A stretch of DNA of 64,000 nt from Epinephelus fuscoguttatus (lineage: Eukaryota > Chordata > Actinopteri > Perciformes > Serranidae). Positions 33,306-45,700 of this stretch are shown piece by piece (the first letter of the stretch is position 1; the number at the start of each line of letters is the position of its first letter). A program made the translations under genes and the position numbers. Where the stretch lies: positions 30,904,632-30,968,631 of the forward strand of contig NC_064765.1 of NCBI RefSeq assembly GCF_011397635.1. Reading direction: 5' to 3'. The notes under the pieces were generated by a model. It searched no databases. It saw only the letters and a program-made list of their open reading frames with translations, and had not been told where the DNA came from.

Positions 33306-34445
33306 ATACTAAAGGAATCGCGCATATCCAATGTCTCTACCACAACAATATTTTAAAATCATTTGAAGAATTAAAGGAAACATATGACCTGCATAACAGA
33401 GATTTCTGGAAATTCTTACAGCTCAGGGATTGCATATCTAAGGCAACCCCCAGAGGTGTTGAGCTGTCAATCCAATCTCCTATCTCCTCTAAATTTATAT
33501 CATTAAGTACAATGCCTCACCTTGTGGGTAAAATTTATTATCATCTTATTAGTGGGTTTAAGGGTAATACAACGGGCTTAAAGGTTGTGCGGGAAAGAGA
33601 CTTGGGAATAACTTATGAGGAGGAAGAGTGGAGCAGATTGACTGGGGAGATGCTAAGTCCAATGAGAGATGCCGGGTCCAAACTCATCCAGTTTAAATAT
33701 TCAATAGACTATACTGGACACCAGTGAGGATAAATAGACTTGGGTTTAGTAAGTCAAACCTGTGTTGGCGCTGCAAAACAGATAAAGGAGATCTTCTCCA
33801 CATGTTCCTTTACTGCCCCAATTTAACTGCCTACTGGCAGTGGGTTACAGAAAAGATCATAGATAGTCTAGGTACAAATATCAGTCTTACTCCCGCATTA
33901 TGTCTCCTGAATAGTATGAAAGGAAACGAAAGAATAAATGAGAAAAAAGCACAGTGGCTAAAGATAGCACTCACCACTTCTAAAAGAGTCATATTGAGGC
34001 ATTGGGCAGGAAAAAATAATCCGACCTACTCTGAATGGCTCAATGCATTAACAGAAACAGCCTCATATGAACAATTAATATATAAAATAAATGGTAAGAT
34101 AGATATTTACACAGAAATTTGGGAACCATTTTTAACACAAATCAGGAATGGACAACCCGGGACTAGAAACTAAAACCTGTTAATTAACTATTCCTGTCTC
34201 TCAGTGCATTTGTTTGACTGACGGCTGGGGGAGGGTGGAGGGGTGGGTGGGATTCATTTTATTCATTTCGATTCATTTCGTTTGTTTGTTTGATGGTACC
34301 ATTATATACATTCAAATTAAATCCACATCAACTGTGTAGAGAACCCTCGCACCTAGACGTGTGTTGGTTTTAGTTATTTTGTGAATGTGTGATGTGTACT
34401 TGTTAACACAAAACTAATAAAAAGTAAAATAAGAAAAAAAAGAAA
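33306..34445 (+). mobile_element. 5'-truncated LINE (L1/Tx1-like 3' end) with 16-bp target duplication
   Basis: It is flanked by AAAGAAAGTGGTAGAG at 33290-33305 and 34446-34461. It encodes the C-terminal part of a LINE ORF2: first ELKETYDLHNRDFWKFLQLR and LSTMPHLVGKIYYHL, then after a one-base frameshift near 33705 RINRLGFSKSNLCWRCK and DLLHMFLYCPNLTAYWQW, a CxxC...HxxxxC zinc-knuckle-like end. A ~270-bp 3'UTR and an A-rich tail follow. The frameshift and truncation make it dead. Its empty counterpart can be read at about 42405-42450. Confidence 0.85.
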
Positions 34446-34659
34446 AAAGAAAGTGGTAGAGGGGAAAAAAAAGTCATAACACTAACCAAACTGAACACTT
34501 ATCTTTATCCTAATCCTAATCAATACTTATCAATATCTAAACTTTACCATGACTAATTTACAACCTAAACTTATTAAAACTGTTCAATATCTATCCTAAA
34601 CTTATCATTATGTCTCTAAACCAAAAAAAAGGAAAAGACAGAGCTGTAGAGCAACACTA

Positions 34660-35060
34660 ACAAACGGTGTGTATGGTGGTGCAACTGACACTAAGTACAC
34701 TATACCTGATGGTGCAGCTAAGCATGGCGCTTTACCTGTGAGGAGTTACTTACAGCTCTGCTCTGCATGGAAAATTGTTACACCATTGCGGTACTTCCGC
34801 CGTCACTTCCACCTGATTAGCACGCGGAACCCAAGCGGACATGTCTACGAAGGGCCTGCCCACTTGGTAGAGTGTTACATGCAAATTAGTAGCCCTGGCC
34901 GAGCGTGTGATGTCTCTCTGCTCCTCCCCCCCTTCACACCGTGGACTACAGGCGGGTGGCTGGCGGCAATCGCTGTTCCCTCCATCTCCTTCTCAGCCTC
35001 TTTGCACAAGGCGGTGTTAGAGAGATGGGCAGAGGAGGAAAAGGAAGCCACAGGTCAATC
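34660..35060 (-). pseudogene. Decayed paralogue of the Ser/Pro-rich gene exons 4-6
   Basis: It aligns in the same orientation with 42910-43290. The stretch GAGGCTGAGAAGGAGATGGAGGGA is kept, but the exon 4 acceptor reads TCTCTCTAACAC instead of TAACAG, and the splice sites of the next exons are not intact. The 143-codon plus-strand open frame here is its antisense shadow. Confidence 0.5.
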
Positions 35061-35250
35061 TAGCTGGGTTAAGAAGAATGAGACAAATCATTTGGGTTGA
35101 GGCAGGTTGCGAAGTTCACTCTGCCAACAGAAACACCCAAAACCATTCACAAGTCAGTCATATTTTCTTTATGAAAAATTAACTTTATATTGTTAAATGA
35201 TGTGCTCAAAAAACCTGCTGGGATTCTTCAGTAAGTGATTTCCTGTATTA

Positions 35251-35601
35251 CGCTAGGGCCACACCGCCTGCGGAAGCGCCGCGAATAGCCTCGAAGCGCC
35301 GAGAAGAGAAGGCAGTTTCCTTTCGGCGCCCATGTTAACCGACTGTGTCGTCCACACTGGCCGCGCCGCACCGGGAAGCTCCGCAGCAGGCTCACGATTT
35401 GCAGCGATCAGTTCGGCGTCTGGTCTATTTTCTGTGCGAGCCGCGAGCGAATCTGACAAGCCAGGCAGTGAAAAACAAGAGCTGGGAGCAGAATCGCTTG
35501 TCGATGGCATGGAGAAATGCGCGTCTGATGTGAACGGAGGTGCTCCGGTGTGCGCGAGAATTTCGGTGCACTGCGCTTCCGCGGGCAGTGTGGCCCTGGC
35601 G
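35251..35601. mobile_element. GC-rich MITE, Harbinger-like
   Basis: The ends CGCTAGGGCCACACCGCC and, inverted, CGCCAGGGCCACACTGCC are flanked by TTA on both sides. This pattern fits PIF/Harbinger-type 3-bp duplications. CpG density is far above its surroundings, explaining the overlapping open frames on both strands. It interrupts the paralogous sequence that continues as TTTCCTGTATTTTCAAGAAC at about 43377. Confidence 0.7.
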
Positions 35602-35699
35602 TTATACTGCAGAGGACACTTCTCAATGTGGAAGATGTCAAACAAGGTAAATGCAACTACAATATAAATTCAATTTGCACCAGCCACAAAGTGTTTGCT

Positions 35700-36505
35700 G
35701 TAACTTGATTTAAAGGTCACAGTTTGACCTTCACATAAAGATCATTTCTTCTGTCTTGGTACTGGCCTGTTTCCAGCTTCAGAGAGTCAGCAAACCTCCT
35801 ATGCCTGGCCGTCCACTTATCATCACAACCACTATTATTAGCTAGCATTTACAATGCCCTTGCTGTAAATGCTGTCCTGTTTTTGTTGCAACAGTTCCAG
35901 GAGGGTTTTGTCATGCTTTATCAACATTTAAACATTTATTAAATTCTGTGAATGTGTACCATAAAAGTCATAATGTAGCATAATCTTGAGAAAAAAGGCC
36001 AGAGAGAAACCTTTCTGCTGTCATTCACAGTAATGCTTAATAAAGGATTTGATCTACAAGCTGTAAATGAGACAACAGAATTTTATTCACCTTAAAGAGG
36101 TTTTTACCACAAAGATTCCTTATGAAAATAAATATATTCATAGCAGCAAAAGACATGCGGTGTTGATGTAATATGTTTCTCGTGTTTACTAGTGAAGTCA
36201 CATCACTTTGTGAGTGGAGTTTGTTTCCCGTCAGATCATCTTTGGCCAAGTATACACACCTGCCCGCAGAGAGTACACAAACCCAACATTAGAAAAGTTT
36301 ACTTACTCAAAAAAAGAAAAGGTTACTCACAGAATTGTTGTTAAACAGTAACAGCTGAGTGAGACTTTAATCAGTAAGAGTGACAGTAAGTGCTGCTAAT
36401 ACAGTGCTCTTTGTTAAAAAGAGAGGAAGAAGAGTTTTCATTTGATGCAACATGGTCAATTTACCACATTCAAACTGTTTTGTCACATGTTTAGACATTA
36501 TATTA
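35700..36505. other. No feature recognised
   Basis: AT-rich, apparently unique sequence. No splice-flanked open frame or named repeat was recognised. Confidence 0.4.
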
Positions 36506-36508
36506 ACA

Positions 36509-36860
36509 CAGGGGTGGCCAACCCGTGGCTCGCAAGCCACATGCAGCTCTTTGCCTATCATTAATTAAAACCATTGGCGTGCAGCTCTTCCATTCATTCA
36601 CAACAAATCAATTCATTGTTAGGAGTGCGTACAGACCTCTAAGGAATGTAACAGGCGTGAGTGGAGCAGGGAGGGCCAGAGAGAGGAGTACACATGGGCA
36701 GGTGAGAGAGTGTGGAGTTTGGGAGGAATGCTGGTCGCGATATCGCACAACAAAAAATGGTTAAAGTAAGTTAAAGTATGAAGCCGAACACAGGACATTC
36801 TTAGCAGAGTGGGAAACAAAGACAAAGACATTTCATACTCTGTTATTGTGACACAGGCTA
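36509..36860 (+). mobile_element. hAT transposon fragment (GTF2I-repeat-type transposase family)
   Basis: It starts CAGGGGTGGCCAACCCGTGG followed by CTCGCAAGCCACATGCAGCTC, a hAT end I recall. Further on, TATGAAGCCGAACACAGGACA encodes YEAEHRTFLAEWET, like the N-terminal motif of that transposase family. The rest is lost. Confidence 0.55.
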
Positions 36861-36927
36861 TTGTTAAGTATTGTAGTTATATTTTCATGTTTGGACTTGA
36901 TTTAAATAAGTTTATGTTTGTAATCTG

Positions 36928-36995
36928 AGAGGGGGAGAGAAGACAAAAGGAGAATGGAGAGAGAGGGAGGGAGAGACTGTTAGAGAGAGAGAGAG

Positions 36996-37050
<55 letters not shown>
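36928..37050 (+). repeat. (GA)n and (GT)n microsatellites
   Basis: An imperfect GA-rich tract to 36998 is followed by about 25 GT units. Confidence 0.95.
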
Positions 37051-37051
<1 letters not shown>

Positions 37052-37329
37052 CATGGGTATGGGTATTCATTTGTGTGTATCTATTCATGGGTATTCAGTT
37101 GTGTGTATGAGATAAATCTGGCTATGAAAATTGGAAATGGATGGAGTTTTTATGGAACTTTATGTTTCAAAAATTGATGACTTCTTAATTTTTAAGTACT
37201 TATTAATATCACTGTTGTGCATGTATTGCTTTTTACTTTTCCTAAATTGCATCTAAACGTTTTGCTCTGCTGTTGAACTCACTCTAATGACTCAGTGACT
37301 GAAGCAAAGGGCTTTGACAATGTTCCATC

Positions 37330-39030
37330 CAAATGTATATTTTCATTAAATGCAATGTAAACAGGTACAGGCCTCAAAGTTGATTTCATTCAACTGTTTA
37401 TGTCTCATACTTGACATGAACCAGTGAAGAAAATGCCAGGAGCAACGCAGCTACTTGAAAGAGCGTTTCAATTTCAGCCACAGGAAGTGAGGAGTGCACA
37501 GTATGAGCTCCATAACAGGTACCCTGTGGAGTTTTTGATCACCGGTGGAACTATGGAGCAATGTTTGATCAGTGTTTTGTTTGTGTCTTGTGACTGATTA
37601 GCATGTGTGCGAGGACACGTGTACATACAGCGCCTTGCAAAAGTATTCACCCCCCTTTGCTTTTTAACTATTTTGTTAGATTCCAACCTGTAATTTAAAT
37701 GTTTTTCATCTGAAAATTTCATGTGATGGATCTGCACAAAGTTATCTAAGTTGGTGAAGTGAAATGAGAAAAATATATATAAAAGAATAATTTAAAGAAA
37801 TAAAAAAGTGAAAATTGGCATGTGCATATGTATTCACCCCCTTTGCTATGAAGCCCCTTAAAAAGCGCTGGTGCAATCTATTACCTTCACAAGTCACAGA
37901 ATTAGTTAAATGAAGTCCACCTGTGTTCAATCTAAGTGTCACATGATGTGTCAGTATAAACACACCTTTTCTGAGAGGCCCCAATGGGCTGCAACTCCAC
38001 TTAGCAAGAAGCATCACATCATGAAGACCAAGGAGCTCTCCAAACAAGTCAGGGACAAAGTTATAGAGAGATACAAGTCAGGAAAATCTCTGGTTTGACT
38101 TGAAGACTGCTGTTCACAAGCGGAAACCATCCAATCTGGGGGAGCTGGAGAAGTTTTGCCATGAAGAATGGGCAAAAATCCCAGTTGCAAGATGTGGCAA
38201 GCTCATAGAGACTTATGAAAAGAGACTTGCAGCTGTAATTGCTGCAAAAGGTGGCTCTACAAAGTACTGACTTCAGGGGGGTGAATAATTATGCACACTG
38301 AAGTTCTTTGTTTTTGGGCCTTTTTGTTGTTTGCTTCACAATAAAAAAAAATTTTCACATCTTCAAAGTTGTTGGCATGTTCTGTACATGAAATGATGCA
38401 AATGCTCAAACAATACATTTTAATTCCAGGTTGTGAGGTTTTAAAACGTGAAAAATTCCTAGGGGGGTGAATACTTTTGCAAGGCGCTGTACATGAGCAT
38501 GCAAGTGGCACAATACACATTCCTATCAACCAAAAAACATAGCAATTATTATTACTGACCTGTTGTGTAAACATGGATGTAAAAAATACAAATTAACTGC
38601 AATATATTATTTACTCCCTCACTACATCTTTATATCCAAATGAGCATTCCCAGTGACTATGATTACTGAGGGTGACAAGGTTTGAAGCTGCTTATTAAGT
38701 CTGTAATTCTGTTACATTACGCACAGTATCCCAGTGGCATTAACACTTAACACCTCAGAATGAAAGACTGAACTAAACTCTCACAAGTGTGCAGGCTTTG
38801 AGATTAAAAAATTTAGACCTGTGAAATACTGACCCCTTGTGGCTAAAAGTAATAACACTATTATAACTGGCTTGATGGCCACAAAAACAGGAGGGAGATG
38901 CATGCCAAATTCAGCAGTAATAAACAGAAACTTATTAAACTAAGTCACTAATGATCAAATAATAATTGCAGTGAGATGTGGAAGTCAGAATCAGCGGTGG
39001 ATGAGAGTGTATTGATGCAGTGATTAATGT
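37330..39030. repeat. Paralogous block, copy 2 (carries the Tc1 insertion)
   Basis: This is the direct repeat of 31150-32060, interrupted at 37628-38489. After removing the insertion and one TA the flanks join as in copy 1. Confidence 0.8.
37628..38489 (+). mobile_element. Tc1-like transposon, internally deleted
   Basis: The terminal inverted repeats start CAGCGCCTTGCAAAAGTATTC at both ends, with TA on each side. The interior keeps the transposase N-terminus (MKTKELSKQVRDKVIERYKS) and, after a large deletion, its C-terminus (AVHKRKPSNLGELEKFCHEE, then CGKLIETYEKRLAAVIAAKG). The middle with the DDE catalytic residues is missing, so it cannot be autonomous. The empty site is at about 31411. 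Confidence 0.9.
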
Positions 39031-39049
39031 GAGGTGCATGTTATCATCT

Positions 39050-39883
39050 ATCATTTATTCCCTCACTGCATCTTTACATCTGTATCTATCTACCAATGTA
39101 GGTTCAGTATTCAGCTGACGTTCACACTCAACACCTGGAAATGACAGATTTGCTTATACTTTGACAAAAGAGTGCAGGCTGTCATATTAATCCATGAGAC
39201 CTGTCAACTCCTGACCTCTTGTGGCTGAAATTAGTCTAAAATCGTATCAAATACTGATCAAAGTTGTTAAAGCATGGGAAATTGTTTCTGTCAAGTTATT
39301 GCCTTCACATAATGCAGTGTAATAAAAATCAGTTGGAATATTGTCAGACGACCCTCCTAAAGTCCTCTTACTCTGTCAATTATCAATTGTCTATTTTTAC
39401 AAAAGCTTTGCTGCTGTTGAACTAATTTCAGACTGAGAAAGGGCTGTAAGATAACACAAATATTATTTTATGATTATTAGTATAATACAAAATTAATACT
39501 TTTGTAACCATTTAACAATGTTTCATCCAAAGATGTGCTTCCTCTTCTCACACTGTCAGTGGTTTCTAACAGTTGCTTTTAAGTTCTCATCAGTTTTTAT
39601 CCTGAGCAAATAAATTAGACATAGTTAGGGATGATATAAGAATAATGACAAATAACTAGTTTCTGGTGATTAGTTTCAACTGCCATCAATAATGACATTG
39701 AAAGAATGATATTAATAACAATGAGCATTGCCAAAAGACCCTCTTAAACCCTGTTTCTTCTTTTTCACTCCTTGATTTATATTCATATTAAGGATGAGGC
39801 TGCTAAATATTTATTTATATAAATAAAACTCATGAAAAGATCATCATTACAAAAGATTACCATTACGTTTGAACAACCTTAAG

Positions 39884-39926
<43 letters not shown>

Positions 39927-39990
39927 GTATTTATGTAGATGCTTGGTGTTGTTTTTATGACACATAGAAAGAAATTTAAGAGAAGATGAA
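39050..39990. repeat. Diverged repeat-family sequence and a TA/GT microsatellite
   Basis: 39050-39330 is a distant relative of 31550-32060 (AGTGCAGGCT, CTGACCTCTTGTGGCTGAAA). The remainder is AT-rich, with CAAAAGACCCTCTTAAACCC resembling the fold-back arm, and (TA)n(GT)n at 39883-39924. No gene is seen. Confidence 0.5.
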
Positions 39991-40633
39991 TCATATAAAC
40001 AGTAACAAGAGTAAAAGAAGCAAAGGGCTTTAGGAGGGTCCACCCACCCTAACCCTAACCCTCTGGAAATGTTCCATCCAAATATAACAAACCAACAACA
40101 ACTATCTAAAACTGCTCTGTAAACTCTCACAATTGATTTGACCTTGTTTTCAGTTCATTAACTGAGATGTAAATTAAAAAAACAGACTATAGATAATGAT
40201 TTTGTAAGAGTATTTCTTGTCCTGTTTCTAAGTCATTATAATAACCTAAACACAGCTTTAAAATGGAACAAATGAATGGAACATTTCCTGGAGACCCTCC
40301 TAAAGCCTTTCCTTCTTTTACACTATTTAAATTTATGTTGATGAAACTTTTTAAAGACAGTGAAGGAAGAAAAATGAGCCATAACACCAATCTTTGCTAT
40401 CTACAAAATGTTTGTTTTGCTTTTTAGAAAATTAGAGGGGAAGAGTTTAAAGCCTTATAATTACTTATCTATATCTTAAACTTACCATTACTTATTTATT
40501 ACTTTTACTCTTGTCTATATCTTCAACTTATAATATTGATCAATAGCTTAAACTTATCATGACCTATTTACAACCCAAAAGTATCACTTTTTTTATAACC
40601 CAAATTAATTACTACCTATCAATATCTTAAACT

Positions 40634-40807
40634 CAGGGTTGGAAATTAACTTTTTGGAAAACCTGCCAATGTGGCTGGTGGAATCCAAAATCTAGCAATC
40701 ATTGAATAGATTACCATTGTCTTTTTGGCTGCTGAGTGAAGCAAATCTAGCAGCCACTTCAATATTTTACCAGCTTGGCTGGTGGCTGCTGCTAATTTTC
40801 AACCCTG
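40634..40807 (+). mobile_element. hAT-type MITE, young copy 1
   Basis: Ends CAGGGTTGGAAATTAAC and GCTAATTTTCAACCCTG are inverted repeats, and the likely 8-bp target duplication is CTTAAACT/CTTTAACT. Interior (GTGGCTGGTGGAATCC, TTTTACCAGCTTGGCTGG) as in the older copies in s100pbp intron 1. Confidence 0.8.
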
Positions 40808-41670
40808 CTTTAACTTGTCATGGCTCAGTTAAAACATAAACATAACATTACTCATCTATAACTTAAATGTTACACTATATATCTTAAATGTATTGATACT
40901 TATCAACAACTTAGAATTATCATTACTGAGTTAGAACATAAACTTAACATCATTTATCTATAACCTAAATTTAACACTTATTGATATCCCAAAATAGCAA
41001 TATTTATCAATATCCTAAACTTGTCATTACTCAGTAACAGTAACAAGAGTAAAAGAAGCAAAGGGCTTTAGGAGGGTCCACCCACCCTAACCCTAACCCT
41101 CTGGAAATGTTCCATCCAAATATAACAAACCAACAACAACTATCTAAAACTGCTCTGTAAACTCTTACAATTGATTTGACCTTGTTTTCAGTTCATTAAC
41201 TGAGATGTAAATTAAAAAAACAGACTATAGATAATGATTTTGTAAGAGTATTTCTTGTCCTGTTTCTAAGTCATTGTACTAACCTAAACACAGCTTTAAA
41301 ATGGAACAAATGAATGGAACATTTCCTGGAGACCCTCCTAAAGCCTTTCCTTCTTTTACACTATTTAAATTTATGTTGATGAAACTTTTTAAAGACAGTG
41401 AAGGAAGAAATGAGCCATAAAACCAATCTTTGCTATCTACAAAATGTTTGTTTTGCTTTTTAGAAAATTAGAGGGGAAGAGTTTAAAGCCTTATAATTAC
41501 TTATCTATATCTTAAACTTACCATTACTTACTAATGACCTTTACTCTTATCTATATCCTCAACTTATCAATATTTATCAATGGCTTAAACTTATCATGAC
41601 CTATTTACAAACTAAACATATCACTTTTTTTATAACCCAAATTAATTACTACCTATCAATATCTTAAACT

Positions 41671-41844
41671 CAGGGTTGGAAATTAACTTTTTGGAAAACC
41701 CGCCAATGTGGCTGGTGGAATCCAAAATCTAGCAATCACTGAATAGATTACCATTGTCTTTTTGGCTGCTGAGTGAAGCAAATCTAGCAGCCACTTCAAT
41801 ATTTTACCAGCTTGGCTGGTGGCTGCTGCTAATTTTCAACTCTG
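41671..41844 (+). mobile_element. hAT-type MITE, young copy 2
   Basis: Same position in the array unit as 40634-40807, so copied with the unit rather than independently inserted. The right end reads CAACTCTG. Confidence 0.8.
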
Positions 41845-42797
41845 CTTTATCATGGCTCAGTTAAAACATAAACATAACATTACTCATCTATAACCTAAAT
41901 ATTAGACTGATCTATATCTTAAATGTATTGATACTTATCAATATCTCACACTTATCATTACTGAGTTAGAACATAAGCTGAACATAATTTATCTATAAAC
42001 TAAATTTAACACTTATTTATATCCCAAAATACCAATATTTATCAATATCCTGAACTTGTCATTACTCAGTAACAGTAACAAGAGTAAAAGAAGCAAAGGG
42101 CTTTAGGAGGGTCCACCCACCCTAACCCTAACCCTCTGGAAATGTTCCATCCAAATATAACAAACCAACAACAACTATCTAAAACTGCTCTGTAAACTCT
42201 TACAACTGATTTGACCTTGTTTTCAGTTCATTAGCTGAGATGTAATAAAAAACAGACTATAGATAATGATTTTGTAAGAGCATATCTTGTCCTGTTTCTA
42301 AGTCATTATAATAACTGAAACACAGCTTTAAAATGGAACGAATGAATGGAACATTTCCTGGAGACCCTCCTAAAGCCTTTCCTTCTTTTACACTATTCAA
42401 ATTTATTTTTGATTAAGCTTTTTTAGAGAAAGAGGAGGACAAAAGAGTCATAACACTAAACTTAACTATCTCAAACAGTTTTCGGTTATTTTTTGGAAGA
42501 GGAAAGGGGAAGAGTTCAAAGCCTTACAAGTGCTTATCTATATCCTAAACTTAATTCTTATCAACGTCTTAAATGTAATACTGATCTATAGCCTAAACTA
42601 ATCAATACTCATAAATATCTTTAACTTACCACTAATTATTTATAACCTAAACTTAACAAAACTAAGCAATATCTTAAACTGAACATCTTTTATCCATAAA
42701 CCCTAATCTTAACACTTACTTACATCCTAAACTTACCTATAACTTAAACTTATCACAACTCATCTTTATTCTTGATGTGGTACTACTTAACAATATC

Positions 42798-45700
42798 TTA
42801 AATTAATCTAAACTTATCATTATATCTACATACCAAAGCTTTTTTTGTTTGTTTGTTTTGGGGTTTTTTGTTGGTTTTTTTGGGGTTTTTTTGTTTTTTC
42901 AAAGGAGGAAACGAAAGAGCTGTAGAGAAAGATTAAGAAACAGGTGTGTGTGGAGATGGAATTATCACTAAGTATACTACACCTGTGCCAAGATACTTAC
43001 AGCTCCGTACCGTATGGGGAAGTGGTCCACCATCGCCACACAGCAGCTGTGGCCTGTGACTGTTCTGCAAGGGGAACCCAATCAGGAATAGTTACAACGG
43101 GCCGGTACTCTTGGTCAAGACTTACCTGCATAACAAAGTGCCTCGGCAGCACCTCCCTCCCTCCTTGCTGCCGACTGGAGGCGAACTGCTGGGGACGTTG
43201 GCGAATTCTCTGCTGCTCCCTCCATCTCCTTCTCAGCCACCTGGTTGAAGGCTGTTAGAGAGATGGGCAGAGGAGGAAAAGGAAGACACAGGTTAAAAAA
43301 AATCCATTAACATGAACTTTATTTTTGTTAAATAATCTGCTCTAAAAATGCCTGCTGGGATTTTTCAGTGACTGATTTCCTGTATTTTCAAGAACCAATG
43401 TAGGCAACTTCCACAAAAGGCAGTGCTCTTAGTGTGAACATCTACAGCAGAGTGTTTAGCATGAACTACTTACACCCCTCCGGACAGCCTCCTGCTCTCT
43501 ACCCCGTGGCCCTGGGGTGGATGACGGAAGGGTGGAGCTCCTCTGTGGCAAAGCAGCGTTCACCTGATGGCCGGAGGTGGACGGCTGAGGGCTGGAGCTC
43601 CTCTCTGGCTGCACCTGTAAGTAAGGGTGGGGGGGAAGTCCATTATTAGATGCATTGCAATGTCGACATGGACGATCGAACATCCATTCACAAATGTCAA
43701 AAATCAAATATCCAAATTGAAGTTAATAACATGTTGTTGACTGAACCAAAAACTGAATGGTTTGGGACACACTAGCTATGCTGGAGAAAGAGACTGAAAT
43801 TTGTGCCCCCTTTTCTATCAATCAATCCACACCAAATAATTGGAATCAAATCAAAATGTGAGGTACCCAAAGATCTCCACCCTTACCAGTGAGCCAGAGC
43901 TGGATGGCTGAGGACTGCTGTCCTCCTCCCGCTTCCTCTTGTTTCCCTGTTAGTGATATGGAGAGAGGGAGAAAAGGAGGCAGTTAGCTTGGACTTTTTT
44001 CACTTAAATCCCTTTCAGACTGATGCAGTACAGTGGGATCAATCAAACCAATCATGACATTAGGAGAGCAGGTCTGATTTAACTGACTTTGTTCATACTA
44101 TTGCACAAGTTACTGGTGAATCTACTTTCTCTCAGCTTGTCTGGTCTATTCTTCAGTTACATTTCCCCAAATCACTTAAGGAAATTCTCTGTGCAGTATA
44201 CATGTGGACGCATCTTAAGGATAAAAATCATTATGATTTTTGAGACCACAACCAAGTAAACATCAGGCTCTGCTTTTCCAAGTTTGTTTTTTGTCATTAG
44301 CTCCTTGTTAAAACCTTTGCTTGTTTAATCTTTCCTTATTTTGACAGGTAAGGGTTTCTGATATTACATTAAAACAGGCACACCAGCGCACACCAGGACA
44401 GTCAGGTTGGCACTACACTGGACAGGTTGACACTTTCAAATACACTTTGTCTTGTGTCCACCCACCCTAACCCTCTGGAAATGTTCCATCCAAATATAAC
44501 AAACCAACAACAACTATCTAAAACTGCTCTGTAAACTCTTACAATTGATTTGACCTTGTTCTCAGTCTGTAAACTGAGATGTAAATTAAAACAAACAATT
44601 AATAATGATTTTATAAGAGTATTTCTTGTCCTGTTTCTAAGTCATTATAATAACCTAAACACAGCTTTAAAATGGAACAAATGAATGGAACATTTCCTGG
44701 AGACCCTCCTAAAGCCTTTCCTTCTTTTACACTATTTAAATTTATGTTGATGAAACTTTTTAAAGACAGTGAAGGAAGAAAAATGAGCCATAACACCAAT
44801 CTTTGCTATCTACAAAATGTTTGTTTTGCTTTTTAGAAAATTAGAGGGGAAGAGTTTAAAGCCTTATAATTACTTATCTATATCTTAAACTTACCATTAC
44901 TTATTTATTACCTTTACTCTTGTCTATATCTTCAACTTATCAATATTGATCAATAGTTTAAACTTATCATGACCTATTTACAACCCAAAAGTATCACTTT
45001 TTTTATAACCCAAATTAATTACTACCTATCAATATCTTAAACTCAGGGTTGGAAATTAACTTTTTGGAAAACCTGCCAATGTGGCTGGTGGAATCCAAAA
45101 TCTAGCAATCATTGAATAGATTACCATTGTCTTTTTGGCTGCTGAGTGAAGCAAATCTAGCAGCCACTTCAATATTTTACCAGCTTGGCTGGTGGCTGCT
45201 GCTAATTTTCAACTCTGCTTTAACTTGTCATGGCTCAGTTAAAACATAAACTTAACATTACTCATCTATAACCTAAATGTTACACTATATATCTTAAATG
45301 TATTGATACTTATCAACAACTTAGAATTATCATTACTGAGTTAGAACATAAACTTAACATCATTTATCTATAACCTAAATTTAACAGTTATTGATATCCC
45401 AAAATAGCAATATTTATCAATATCCTAAACTTGTCATTACTCAGTAACAGTAACAAGAGTAAAAGAAGCAAAGGGATTTAGGAGGGTCCACCCACCCTAA
45501 CCCTAACCCTCTGGAAATGTTCCATCCAAATATAACAAACCAACAACAACTATCTAAAACTGCTCTGTAAACTCTTACAATTGATTTGACCTTGTTTTCA
45601 GTTCATTAACTGAGATGTAATTAAAAACACACAGCAGAGTGCTGAGCATGAACTACTTACACCCATCCGGGCAGCCTCCTGCTCTCTACCCCGTGGCCCT

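Larger units (their letters stand above)
39998..42440 (+). repeat. Tandem array of ~1.03-kb units (two full units and one partial)
   Basis: Units start with AACAGTAACAAGAGTAAAAG at about 39998, 41034 and 42066. Each holds a ~295-bp fold-back element (left arm AAAGGGCTTTAGGAGGGTCC, right arm GACCCTCCTAAAGCCTTTCC) with CACCCTAACCCTAACCCT in the left arm. A tract of CTTATCAATATCTTAAACTT-type degenerate short repeats follows. A hAT MITE is present in the first two units only. Copies look about 95 percent or more alike by eye. Confidence 0.88.

Noticed and set aside
34669..35100. 143-codon plus-strand open frame
   Set aside because: It is antisense to a decayed copy of the 43-kb exons, and its counterpart at 42.9-43.3 kb does not keep the frame.
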